The notes beneath the pieces were generated by a model, which worked only from the letters and a program-made list of their open reading frames with translations, had not been told where the DNA came from and ran no database searches. Below are positions 1 through 6,539 of a stretch of 21,837 nucleotides of DNA, piece by piece; position 1 is the first letter of the stretch, and the number at the start of each line of letters is the position of its first letter. Where the stretch lies: positions 1-21,837 of the forward strand of contig CAMBAQ010000009.1 of the NCBI GenBank assembly GCA_945863785.1. The letters are read 5' to 3'. This DNA is from Chthoniobacter flavus (GTDB lineage: Bacteria; Verrucomicrobiota; Verrucomicrobiia; Chthoniobacterales; Terrimicrobiaceae). Both the position numbers and the translations under genes were made by a program.

Positions 1-422
1 TGAGCGAGCGCACCCGAGGCGCGAACGAGTGAAACCGTCCCCCACAAAATAAATACTCCTGTAAGAAGTCCAAAAAAAGCCCCGCCTAATCCGAACATGG
101 TTCGCACAAAGCCGGGTGGTTGCTGGTAAGTTCGCTTAAATAAAATCGCGCTTAGGAAAAGGCAGACCGCGAGCACAATGAGCGTGACGGCCAACCCGAC
201 GCCAAGGCCTGCAAAAAAGGACACCCCCGGCATCACGATGGCCACAACGGCGGCAATCGCCTGCCCGACCATCATGCCGAGAAATCCGGATAAAACAAAG
301 GCGCCAAAGTGCAGGCCTGACCGGATGACACCCCGACGCCAACCGCCGTAGATTTCCCAGAGCAAAAACAGGCTCGCTCCGTAAAGAAGGGCATTCTGCC
401 AAAATGGGGACGCCGAGCCCAT
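1..422 (-). CDS. CvpA-like integral membrane protein (C-terminus cut by window edge)
   Basis: Translating the minus strand from an ATG at 422 gives an open frame of about 140 residues running off the left edge. The protein is strongly hydrophobic, with about four predicted membrane segments. An N-terminal WRRGVIR motif follows the first segment, and a GFVRTMFGLGGAFFGLLTG stretch precedes the last. This layout (helix, basic G-x-x-R-G turn, helices, then R-x-x-G-x-x-x-G-x-x-x-G) is that of the CvpA family, inner-membrane proteins needed for colicin V export in E. coli and found widely with an unclear general role. The ATG lies three bases after the aroC stop, so it is probably the next gene of the same operon. 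No clear Shine-Dalgarno is seen. The family call rests on pattern recognition only; the frame and coding nature are more certain than the name. Confidence 0.72.
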   Translation of the reverse strand, partial: MGSASPFWQNALLYGASLFLLWEIYGGWRRGVIRSGLHFGAFVLSGFLGMMVGQAIAAVVAIVMPGVSFFAGLGVGLAVTLIVLAVCLFLSAILFKRTYQQPPGFVRTMFGLGGAFFGLLTGVFILWGTVSLVRASGALA

Positions 423-425
423 GTA

Positions 426-1517
426 TTAACGTGGTAGGATATCTTGCGCGCGCTGACGTAGCGCATGGTCGCAGAGCACGAGGGCTGTCATCGCCTCGAC
501 CATTGGCACGGCCCGTGGAAGCACGCAGGGGTCGTGGCGACCTCTGGCTGCGAGAGTGGATTCCTTGCCCTCGACGGTAACGGTCGATTGCGGGCGGGAA
601 ATGGTGGCTGTCGGCTTGAATGCCACACGGAAGAGGAGGGGTTCGCCGTTGCTGATTCCGCCCTGCACGCCACCCGAGCGGTTGCTTGTGGTGTGTACCG
701 CGCCATCGCGGATGTCGTAGGCGTCGTTGTGTTCTGCTCCTGTGAGAAGGGTGCCTGCAAAGCCAGATCCCATTTCAAATCCCTTCGTTGCAGGAAGACT
801 GAGCATGCCTTTTCCCAAATCGGCTTCCAAGCGGTCAAAAACCGGTTCGCCGAGGCCGACGGGCATTCCTCTCACCGTGGCGTCGATGAGGCCACCCACG
901 CTATTTCCCTCGCTGCGGACTTGTTTGATGCGGGCGATCATTTTTTCGGCGGCATCAGAATCCGGGCAGCGCACGGCATTCGATTCGATCGCAGCGGAGG
1001 TCACGGAGTCGGCATTCACGATGGCTTCGATATCATGGATGCGGGATACCCAAGCGAGGATTTCAAGGCCGGGATAAAGGGTGGTGAGAATCTTTTTTGC
1101 GACAGCGGCCGCGGCGACGCGACCGATCGTTTCACGCGCAGAGGAACGTCCGCCGCCCTCCCAGTTACGAACGCCATATTTGCTCTGGTAAGTGAAATCC
1201 GCATGCGACGGGCGAAAGTGGGTTTCCATTTCGCTGTAGGCCTCCGGCCGCGCATCCGTATTGGGAACAAAAATGGAGATCGGCGTGCCGAGTGTGACTC
1301 CACGAAAAACCCCGGAGAGAATCTTGCAGGTGTCTTCCTCCTTGCGGGGCGTGACGATATCGCTTTGGCCGGGCCTGCGGCGATCGAGGTCAGGTTGAAT
1401 GTCCGCTTCGGAGAGGGGCAATCGGGGAGGGCAACCATCGATCACCACTCCTACGCCGCCGCCATGTGACTCGCCCCAGGTCGAGATGCGAAATAATGTT
1501 CCAAATGTGCTGGCCAT
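426..1517 (-). CDS. aroC: Chorismate synthase
   Basis: This enzyme converts 5-enolpyruvylshikimate-3-phosphate to chorismate with reduced FMN, the last step of the shikimate pathway, in the cytoplasm. The 363-residue product has the usual length and begins with the family N-terminus STFGTLFRISTWGESHG (His18 is one of the two conserved catalytic histidines). It continues with DLDRRRPGQS (44-52), PSHADFTY with the second His at 105, the GGGRSSARET loop (121-130), and near the C-terminus the GRHDPCVLPRAVPMVEAM signature. I chose ATG 1517 because it starts exactly at the family N-terminus. The open frame continues upstream to about 1655, but that extension runs through the tRNA-His gene and cannot be coding. 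It lies between tRNA-His and the CvpA-like gene, all on one strand. Confidence 0.97.
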   Translation of the reverse strand: MASTFGTLFRISTWGESHGGGVGVVIDGCPPRLPLSEADIQPDLDRRRPGQSDIVTPRKEEDTCKILSGVFRGVTLGTPISIFVPNTDARPEAYSEMETHFRPSHADFTYQSKYGVRNWEGGGRSSARETIGRVAAAAVAKKILTTLYPGLEILAWVSRIHDIEAIVNADSVTSAAIESNAVRCPDSDAAEKMIARIKQVRSEGNSVGGLIDATVRGMPVGLGEPVFDRLEADLGKGMLSLPATKGFEMGSGFAGTLLTGAEHNDAYDIRDGAVHTTSNRSGGVQGGISNGEPLLFRVAFKPTATISRPQSTVTVEGKESTLAARGRHDPCVLPRAVPMVEAMTALVLCDHALRQRAQDILPR

Positions 1518-1594
1518 GAATTGACCATTAAAAAAACAGAAACCCGAGGAGCGATCACGCGAATAATTCAGGGCTCGCAGTAAAAAGGGAGAAA

Positions 1595-1670
1595 TGGGGT
1601 GATCGACGGGACTCGAACCCGCAACAACCAGGACCACAACCTGGAGCTCTGCCATTGAGCTACGACCACC
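1595..1670 (-). tRNA. tRNA-His (anticodon GTG)
   Basis: The minus strand folds as a tRNA. The acceptor stem GTGGTCG pairs with CGATCAC (one G-U pair). The D arm is GCTC/GAGC, the anticodon stem CCAGG/CCTGG encloses loop TTGTGGT with anticodon GTG (His), and the T arm is GCGGG-TTCGAGT-CCCGT. The base before the acceptor stem is G and the discriminator is C, giving the G(-1):C73 pair that histidyl-tRNA synthetase recognises. CCA follows directly, so the 3' end is encoded. The gene sits between aroD and aroC on the same strand, about 55 bases after the aroD stop and 77 before the aroC start. It may be released from a shared transcript or have its own promoter; I see no clear promoter or terminator. 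Confidence 0.96.
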
Positions 1671-1725
1671 ATTTTATTCCCAGCCGGAATGGGCTGTAGA
1701 GAGCCTTTATTTCGATGCTTTGGGC

Positions 1726-2406
1726 TTATTTGTCAACGCCGATTTTTGTAATCAGGGTACGGAGTTCGGCTGCCGACCACTGGCCAGGAACGTTTGGACT
1801 GTGCAGCCATCCGTAGTTGAGGGTCGACCCGCAGTTCGCGAATAGGAGACGCGAACTCATCCCCAGCGGGCCCATGCCCATGATCGCGAGAGGCAATGGA
1901 GTGGCGTTCCAAAGATCCAGAAGACGCGACACATCCTTCGGCGTGGTGGTGCGCGTCGCGATTTTCACCACGCTCGCACCGGAGTCTTTCGCTCGACGGA
2001 TGACCTCTCGCAGGCGCGATGTGGTAGGTGTTTTTTTGAAGTCATGAAATGAGGCGATGATCCCGACGCCATTGTTCTTGGCGCAAGCGACGACGTCCTT
2101 CAATCCCGCTAGCGATCGTGCCTCGATATCCACGAGCGTAGCTGATGGGAGTAGGCTCAATAGAAGTTCCCTTCGTTGTGCCTGGGTGAGTGCGTTTTTG
2201 CCGCCCTCCAGCGGATGGCGGGCGGTAATGATCCACGGGATATGGGATTTTGGGATTTTATCCCCAAGAAAATCGGCCCGCCATTCCAAGTAATCCACCC
2301 CCCCTTGTGGTAGATGCTTCGCCGCGCTGACGGCCTCCGGTGAATCGACGATTCCGACGACTGCGGCCATCTTGCGGTCAGTGAGATTCACTTTTTTCCC
2401 CTTCAT
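1726..2406 (-). CDS. aroD: Type I 3-dehydroquinate dehydratase
   Basis: This enzyme dehydrates 3-dehydroquinate to 3-dehydroshikimate, step three of the shikimate pathway, through a Schiff base. The 226-residue product is of normal length for type I enzymes. Visible active-site elements are LEWRAD (Glu41, Arg43), TARHPLEGG (Arg63), the catalytic SFHDF (His121), the Schiff-base lysine in VVKIATR (Lys148), and GMGPLGMSSRL (Arg186), followed by the usual G-S-T-x-x-Y region. The ATG at 2406 is preceded by a weak GGAT element; a later Met13 is possible but would trim the first strand. It heads the minus-strand group with tRNA-His and aroC, so two shikimate enzymes are together. It is divergent from yajC. 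Confidence 0.93.
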   Translation of the reverse strand: MKGKKVNLTDRKMAAVVGIVDSPEAVSAAKHLPQGGVDYLEWRADFLGDKIPKSHIPWIITARHPLEGGKNALTQAQRRELLLSLLPSATLVDIEARSLAGLKDVVACAKNNGVGIIASFHDFKKTPTTSRLREVIRRAKDSGASVVKIATRTTTPKDVSRLLDLWNATPLPLAIMGMGPLGMSSRLLFANCGSTLNYGWLHSPNVPGQWSAAELRTLITKIGVDK

Positions 2407-2491
2407 TTATCCATCTCACTACACAGCTCTGGGAGTAAAAGAAAGGAGCGAAAGTGTGGAAGGTATTTCCGCACCAATTAGTCGATCGCTC

Positions 2492-2519
2492 TTGCCAAGG
2501 GGGGTAGCTTTTATATCCT
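2492..2519 (+). promoter_or_regulatory. Possible sigma-70-type promoter for yajC-secDF
   Basis: In the 126-bp divergent spacer (2407-2532), TTGCCA (2492-2497) is followed after 16 bases by TATCCT (2514-2519). Each box matches its consensus at four or five of six positions. Transcription would begin near 2526, leaving only about seven bases before the yajC ATG at 2533, which fits the absence of a Shine-Dalgarno there. I could not pick a convincing promoter for aroD on the other strand. The call is by eye and has no experimental support. Confidence 0.3.
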
Positions 2520-2532
2520 GCTCAACTCTTAT

Positions 2533-2862
2533 ATGAAATTTGCGACCTTATTATTCCTTGCCCAAGCAGCACCCGCAGAGCAACCGAACCCGCTCATCTC
2601 GATGGCGCCTCTGGTTTTTATTTTTGTTATCTTTTACTTCCTCCTCATCCGTCCGCAGCAAAAGAAGGCGAAGGCACATTCCAAACTCGTGGAATCCATC
2701 AAAACCGGCGATCAAGTGGTCACGAATGCCGGAATCCATGGAGTCGTCGCCAATGTGAAGGACAAAACTCTCACCATCAAAATTGCTGACAACGTGAAGG
2801 TGGAGTTTGACCGTGCGGCCGTCGCTGCTGTACTCAAGCCTGCCGACGCTCCTGCTGCCTAA
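2533..2862 (+). CDS. yajC: Preprotein translocase subunit YajC
   Basis: YajC is the small single-span partner of SecDF in the accessory Sec complex of the inner membrane. The 109-residue product has the family layout: a short N-terminal segment with a Gln/Ala/Pro-rich stretch, a hydrophobic span PLVFIFVIFYFLLI (about residues 26-39) ending in the diagnostic RPQQKKAKAH, then a small basic cytoplasmic domain with the GDQVVTNAGIHGVV signature (about 59-72). A Pro/Ala tail closes it. The ATG at 2533 has no recognisable Shine-Dalgarno, and a proposed promoter lies very close, so the transcript may be nearly leaderless. It precedes secDF by 50 bases, the classic yajC-secD order. Confidence 0.95.
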   Translation: MKFATLLFLAQAAPAEQPNPLISMAPLVFIFVIFYFLLIRPQQKKAKAHSKLVESIKTGDQVVTNAGIHGVVANVKDKTLTIKIADNVKVEFDRAAVAAVLKPADAPAA

Positions 2863-2912
2863 TTTCTTAGAAATCTCGGTGACTGCAGAGTCGCCTCAAA
2901 TAACACTACAAG

Positions 2913-5219
2913 ATGACGCCTGCTCTCACATTTGCTTTTGGACTGCTTTTGCTGGTTCTTTTCGGTTGGTATTTTGCCAGTGATCTGTCTTCTCGCAAAC
3001 GGTGGTTGGGGTTGATTCTGACGTTACTTCTGACGGCATTCTGTGTGGAACAGATCGTCCCGCCCACCAAGAAAATCCGACTCGGCTTGGATTTGCAGGG
3101 AGGGACCTCTTTCCTCATTCGTCTCGTTCCGCAGACGGAGACCGGCATCACACCGGCCTTGCTCGAACAGGCTGTGGAAGTCATTCGTAAGCGTATTGAC
3201 CAATACGGGGTGAGTGAGCCCGTTATAACGCCACAAGGAAAAGATCGCATCTTGGTTCAGATTGCGGAATTGGATACGAAGCAAATGGAGGAAGCTAAAT
3301 CCCAACTCCAACGTGTGGCCAAGCTGGAGTTTTCCATTGTCGATGACGGCGGACAATCTCATGTCCAGCGAATCCAGTCCGGTGAGGAAGTGATGGACCC
3401 TTCGTATGTCCTCAAGCCCTATAAGCTCTCAAAAGAGTCCAAGGAGGAATCGCAAATCCTCGTCAAGCGTCGTGCGGCGATGACGGGTGAATATGTGACA
3501 AAGGCCTTCGCTTATTTTGATCAACAAGGGTATGGGGTTTCGCTCACGCTTAATGCCGAAGGGGCCAAGATTTTTGATGAGGTGGCTCGGCAGAATAAAG
3601 GCCGTCAGATGGCGATCCTTCTGGATGGGGAGGTGATCTCTGCACCCGTTCTTCAGACGGATCATTTTGGTGGACGTGCTCAAATCACTGGAAACTTCAG
3701 TGACAAGGAAGCCCGTGATTTGGCTAGTGCCTTAGAGAATCCGCTTCGTGTTCCTGTTCAAATCGAGGAAACGCGGAGTGTGTCACCTACGCTTGGCTCG
3801 GATTCGATTCGTAGCGGTGTGCTCGCTGGTGTTTCCGGTTTGGCGCTCGTGATGGCCTTTACGTTTCTGTACTATCGCTTCGCTGGGTTGGTTGCGATCG
3901 TGGGACTCTTGATTAATATCGTCCTCTTGCTTGGAGCGATGGCGATGTTCAACTTCACCCTCACTTTGCCTGGTATCGCGGGAATTATTTTGACCATCGG
4001 CATGGCGGTGGATGCAAACGTGCTTATTTTTGAGCGTTTGCGCGAGGAGATGGCGGCTGGAAAATCTCTGCCAACCGCTCTGGCTGGCGCCTACGACAAA
4101 GCATTCAGTGCCATTTTTGACGCGAATGCCACGACACTCATTACGGCACTGATCCTTTTTTGGCAGGCGAGCGGATCGGTGAAGGGGTTTGCGGTGACAC
4201 TCACGCTCGGCATCATCGCCTCAATGTTCTCCGCGCTTCTCTTTACCAGAACGGCCTTCCGTTGGTTGGTGGAGAAGGGTGGCCTGAAATCGCTTCGCAT
4301 GCTCGACCTTGTCACCGACAAAAAATTCGACTTCCTTGGAAAGCGCAAGTGGGCGCTAGTTTTTTCGATTCTGATGATTGGTGGATCGATTGCGATCTTT
4401 GCGGTTCGTGGAGAGAAAAATTTCGGCATCGATTTTCGTGGCGGCGATCTTCTGATCGTCGATTCCTCCAAGCCCATCTCTGTGCCGGAAGCCCGTTCCG
4501 CGATCAATGATGCGGGAGTTGTAATCCAGTTTGAGCGCGAGGGCACCAAGGAAGTCCTGACATTCCGGAGTGCTCAAGGAACTTCTGATGTATTGCTCAA
4601 ACAGCTTCAGACTTCGTTCCCGGATCGCGGATTGGTTTCCATCGGCCAAGATACGGTGGGACCTCAGATCGGCATGGAGTTTGCCAAGTCGGCACTCATT
4701 GCCTTGGGTTTGGGAATGGTGGGCATCTTTTTGTATGTCACGCTTCAGTTTGAGTTTTCCTTCGCGCTCGGGGCCGTGGTGGCCTTGCTGCACGATATCA
4801 TTATCACCATCGGGGTTTTTGCTCTCATCGGCGGCGAGTTATCCTTGGTGATGGTGGGCGCGATCCTGACGATTGCCGGATACTCTATTAACGACACGAT
4901 TGTCGTATTTGATCGTATTCGCGAAGGCCTCAAGAATGGAGAACGGGGGTCTATCCAGACCATTATGAATATCAGCATCAATGAGACTCTGGGTCGTACC
5001 TTGCTTACGGGCGGTACCACGCTTCTCTCGGTGGGTGCACTTTATTTCTTCGGTGGAACGGTGTTGCGCGACTTCTCGTTTGCCATCCTAGTGGGTATTC
5101 TCGTAGGCACTTATTCCTCCGTCTATGTCGCTTCGCCCGTCGTTCTTTGGGCTTCCAAACTTCGCGGAAAGAGTGTTCGTCGCGAGGTGCTTGAAACTGA
5201 GGCCCTCAAAAAAGCTTAA
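2913..5219 (+). CDS. secDF: Protein translocase subunit SecDF (SecD-SecF fusion)
   Basis: SecDF uses the proton gradient to pull translocating proteins out of the SecYEG channel into the periplasm. The 768-residue product joins SecD (about 1-455) and SecF (about 470-768) in one chain, as in several bacterial groups. The SecD half has LGLDLQGGTSFLI (57-69), a periplasmic P1 domain, then five membrane segments with GMAVDANVLIFERLRE (Asp367, the proposed proton-path residue). The SecF half has FGIDFRGGDLLIV (504-516), LLHDII, and GYSINDTIVVFDRIRE (656-671). There are two hydrophobic segments before P1 (about 4-22 and 31-48) where SecD usually has one, so 13 spans are predicted rather than 12. 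ATG 2913 is the only Met before residue 125; no clear Shine-Dalgarno precedes it. It ends 16 bases from the convergent phosphatase gene. Confidence 0.96.
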   Translation: MTPALTFAFGLLLLVLFGWYFASDLSSRKRWLGLILTLLLTAFCVEQIVPPTKKIRLGLDLQGGTSFLIRLVPQTETGITPALLEQAVEVIRKRIDQYGVSEPVITPQGKDRILVQIAELDTKQMEEAKSQLQRVAKLEFSIVDDGGQSHVQRIQSGEEVMDPSYVLKPYKLSKESKEESQILVKRRAAMTGEYVTKAFAYFDQQGYGVSLTLNAEGAKIFDEVARQNKGRQMAILLDGEVISAPVLQTDHFGGRAQITGNFSDKEARDLASALENPLRVPVQIEETRSVSPTLGSDSIRSGVLAGVSGLALVMAFTFLYYRFAGLVAIVGLLINIVLLLGAMAMFNFTLTLPGIAGIILTIGMAVDANVLIFERLREEMAAGKSLPTALAGAYDKAFSAIFDANATTLITALILFWQASGSVKGFAVTLTLGIIASMFSALLFTRTAFRWLVEKGGLKSLRMLDLVTDKKFDFLGKRKWALVFSILMIGGSIAIFAVRGEKNFGIDFRGGDLLIVDSSKPISVPEARSAINDAGVVIQFEREGTKEVLTFRSAQGTSDVLLKQLQTSFPDRGLVSIGQDTVGPQIGMEFAKSALIALGLGMVGIFLYVTLQFEFSFALGAVVALLHDIIITIGVFALIGGELSLVMVGAILTIAGYSINDTIVVFDRIREGLKNGERGSIQTIMNISINETLGRTLLTGGTTLLSVGALYFFGGTVLRDFSFAILVGILVGTYSSVYVASPVVLWASKLRGKSVRREVLETEALKKA

Positions 5220-5235
5220 GCTGACTTTACGCTCA

Positions 5236-6060
5236 TCAGCGGAGTGACTCTACTTCGATGATGAGCGCGGTCGTATTATCCCGTCCTGAATAATCTACAG
5301 CGGATTTGACGAGTTGGCGGGCGGGTTCCTCGGAGGGAGTATTGAGGATCTCTTCGAGGTGGGCGTTGTATAGGCCATCTGTAACGCCGTCCGTGCAGAG
5401 CACAAATCGGTCGCCTGGTTCGATGCCGATGGCACCGACTTGAGGTTCGACGAATTGATGGCCGCCCCCAAGTGCTTTCTGCAAAACGTTACGTCGTGGG
5501 TGGGTTTTGGCCTCTCTTTCGTTGATTTGGCCGTTGCGGTAAAGCCATCCGACATAGGTGTCATCTTCCGATAACTGCTTGAGACCGCCGGAAGAAGGCA
5601 GTAGGTAGACGCGACTGTCACCGATATGTGCGAAATACACCCATCCTGGCGTGAACCAACACAGGCTGAGTGTGGCTCCCATGCCACGGCATTCCTCGTA
5701 GCAGGAGCCCAAATACAAGAGGGCCTTGTGAATTTCGGCGAAGAGTTCCTGGAGGACATCGCTGAACCCGATCTCGAGGCCGATTGCATTTTGACGGAAC
5801 AATCGAGGAATGAGGGCGGTGATTTTTTCCACGGCGATCTTACTCGCAAATTCGCCCGCCATGGCGCCCCCCATTCCGTCGCTAACGGCAAAAATATAAT
5901 CACTGGTTCCGGAGTCGGCCTCGCCGATTTTACCAAGATGGCGGACTCCAGTCGCGTCCACAGCAAGACCCAGAAAAGAATCTTCGTTGTTTTTCCGAAC
6001 TTTTCCGCAGTCCGTATGCCCGGACCACATCAAGTGATAGGCGGGGGCGTCTGATTTCAT
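5236..6060 (-). CDS. PP2C-family protein serine/threonine phosphatase
   Basis: This is a metal-dependent (PPM/PP2C) phosphatase predicted to remove phosphate from Ser/Thr of cytoplasmic proteins. The 274 residues are one bare catalytic domain with no signal peptide or membrane span. Motifs in order are G-x-VRKNNED (Arg22, Asn25, Glu26, Asp27), FAVSDGMGGAMAGE (58-70, with metal-binding Asp61), MGATLSL (127-133), AHIGDSRVYLL (144-154), LCTDGVTDGL (221-230) and GRDNTTALIIEV (259-270). All metal-ligand positions I can recognise are present, so it should be active. It is the last gene of the dcw run. Its ATG overlaps the stop of the kinase-like gene in an ATGA, suggesting coupled translation and a writer/eraser pair. 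Bacterial relatives (PstP, Stp1, PrpC) usually pair with Hanks-type kinases; none is encoded here. Confidence 0.95.
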   Translation of the reverse strand: MKSDAPAYHLMWSGHTDCGKVRKNNEDSFLGLAVDATGVRHLGKIGEADSGTSDYIFAVSDGMGGAMAGEFASKIAVEKITALIPRLFRQNAIGLEIGFSDVLQELFAEIHKALLYLGSCYEECRGMGATLSLCWFTPGWVYFAHIGDSRVYLLPSSGGLKQLSEDDTYVGWLYRNGQINEREAKTHPRRNVLQKALGGGHQFVEPQVGAIGIEPGDRFVLCTDGVTDGLYNAHLEEILNTPSEEPARQLVKSAVDYSGRDNTTALIIEVESLR

Positions 6061-6539
6061 TCGCTGGGAGAATCTTCAAGAATCGTCGAGAATTCAAAAT
6101 CGATTAGGCAAAATCGTCCATCGGTCTGGCGGTAGGTGACATTGCGCAATTCCGCATCATCATGACGGACTCCGTATTCCTCGAGTTCCTTAAAAAGTTC
6201 GATCAATCTCTCCGAATCCAAGTGTTCGACTCGGGAGCCACAGCTGGAGGTAATGATTTTTAGCTGCTCGGAATCGCTTTCCAAAAGCCGTGGGACGAAG
6301 GGGCATTTTTTTTCTTCAAGGTAACGCAGAACACGAACCTCGTTGGTAAAGCGTTCCTGTGCCAACGGGCCACGAAATTGTTTGTAAACCCTGCCATCAT
6401 ACCCAATCCGAACAGTAGCTCTGCCTGTGTCTTTAACCTGATTCATTCCTGAGACAGATTCGGTCGCTTTGGTCGGGTGGCAAATCAAAAGCATCTTTTT
6501 AGTTCGAGTGGGGTTTTGCCCATCGAATAAAAAAAGCAC
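6057..6539 (-). CDS. Very small kinase-fold protein between ftsZ and PP2C gene
   Basis: I do not recognise a named family, but the core residues of a protein-kinase-like fold are visible. With numbering from the GTG at 6539: VRIGYDGRVYKQF resembles strands beta1-beta3 with Lys53 as the ATP lysine. FTNEVRVLRYL gives the helix-C Glu67. GVRHDDAELRNV matches the H-x-D-x(4)-N catalytic loop (His126, Asp128, Asn133), and LIDFEF supplies the metal-binding Asp147 in a DFE rather than DFG. Only about 11 residues follow, so the C-lobe is far shorter than in Hanks kinases and shorter than in Bud32-like kinases. The start is uncertain. GTG 6539 directly follows the ftsZ stop; ATG 6494 and ATG 6446 (residue 32, still before the fold) are alternatives. 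It overlaps the phosphatase gene by ATGA. It could be a minimal kinase, a small-molecule kinase relative or a pseudokinase adaptor. Confidence 0.7.
   Translation of the reverse strand: MLFLFDGQNPTRTKKMLLICHPTKATESVSGMNQVKDTGRATVRIGYDGRVYKQFRGPLAQERFTNEVRVLRYLEEKKCPFVPRLLESDSEQLKIITSSCGSRVEHLDSERLIELFKELEEYGVRHDDAELRNVTYRQTDGRFCLIDFEFSTILEDSPSE

Noticed and set aside
136..402. Minus-strand open frame of 88 codons at the left edge
   Set aside because: It overlaps out of frame with the longer, membrane-patterned CvpA-like frame that starts right after aroC. Its Arg/Cys-rich product looks like a shadow.
465..1469. Long plus-strand open frame (334 codons) opposite aroC
   Set aside because: It is antisense to a clear, full-length chorismate synthase, has low-complexity mixed composition with no recognisable domain, and is explained by codon bias of aroC.
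1518..1655. N-terminal extension of aroC
   Set aside because: It would translate part of the tRNA-His gene, and the family N-terminus begins at ATG 1517.
2862..2874. Short palindrome ATTTCT-T-AGAAAT between yajC and secDF
   Set aside because: The one-base centre cannot form a hairpin, and it is too short and isolated to call an operator.
5230..5267. Inverted repeat CGCTCATC / GATGAGCG at the convergent end of secDF and the PP2C gene, a possible terminator
   Set aside because: The loop is 22 bases, most of it is inside the phosphatase coding end, and no T-run follows on either strand. It could still act weakly, but I cannot support it.
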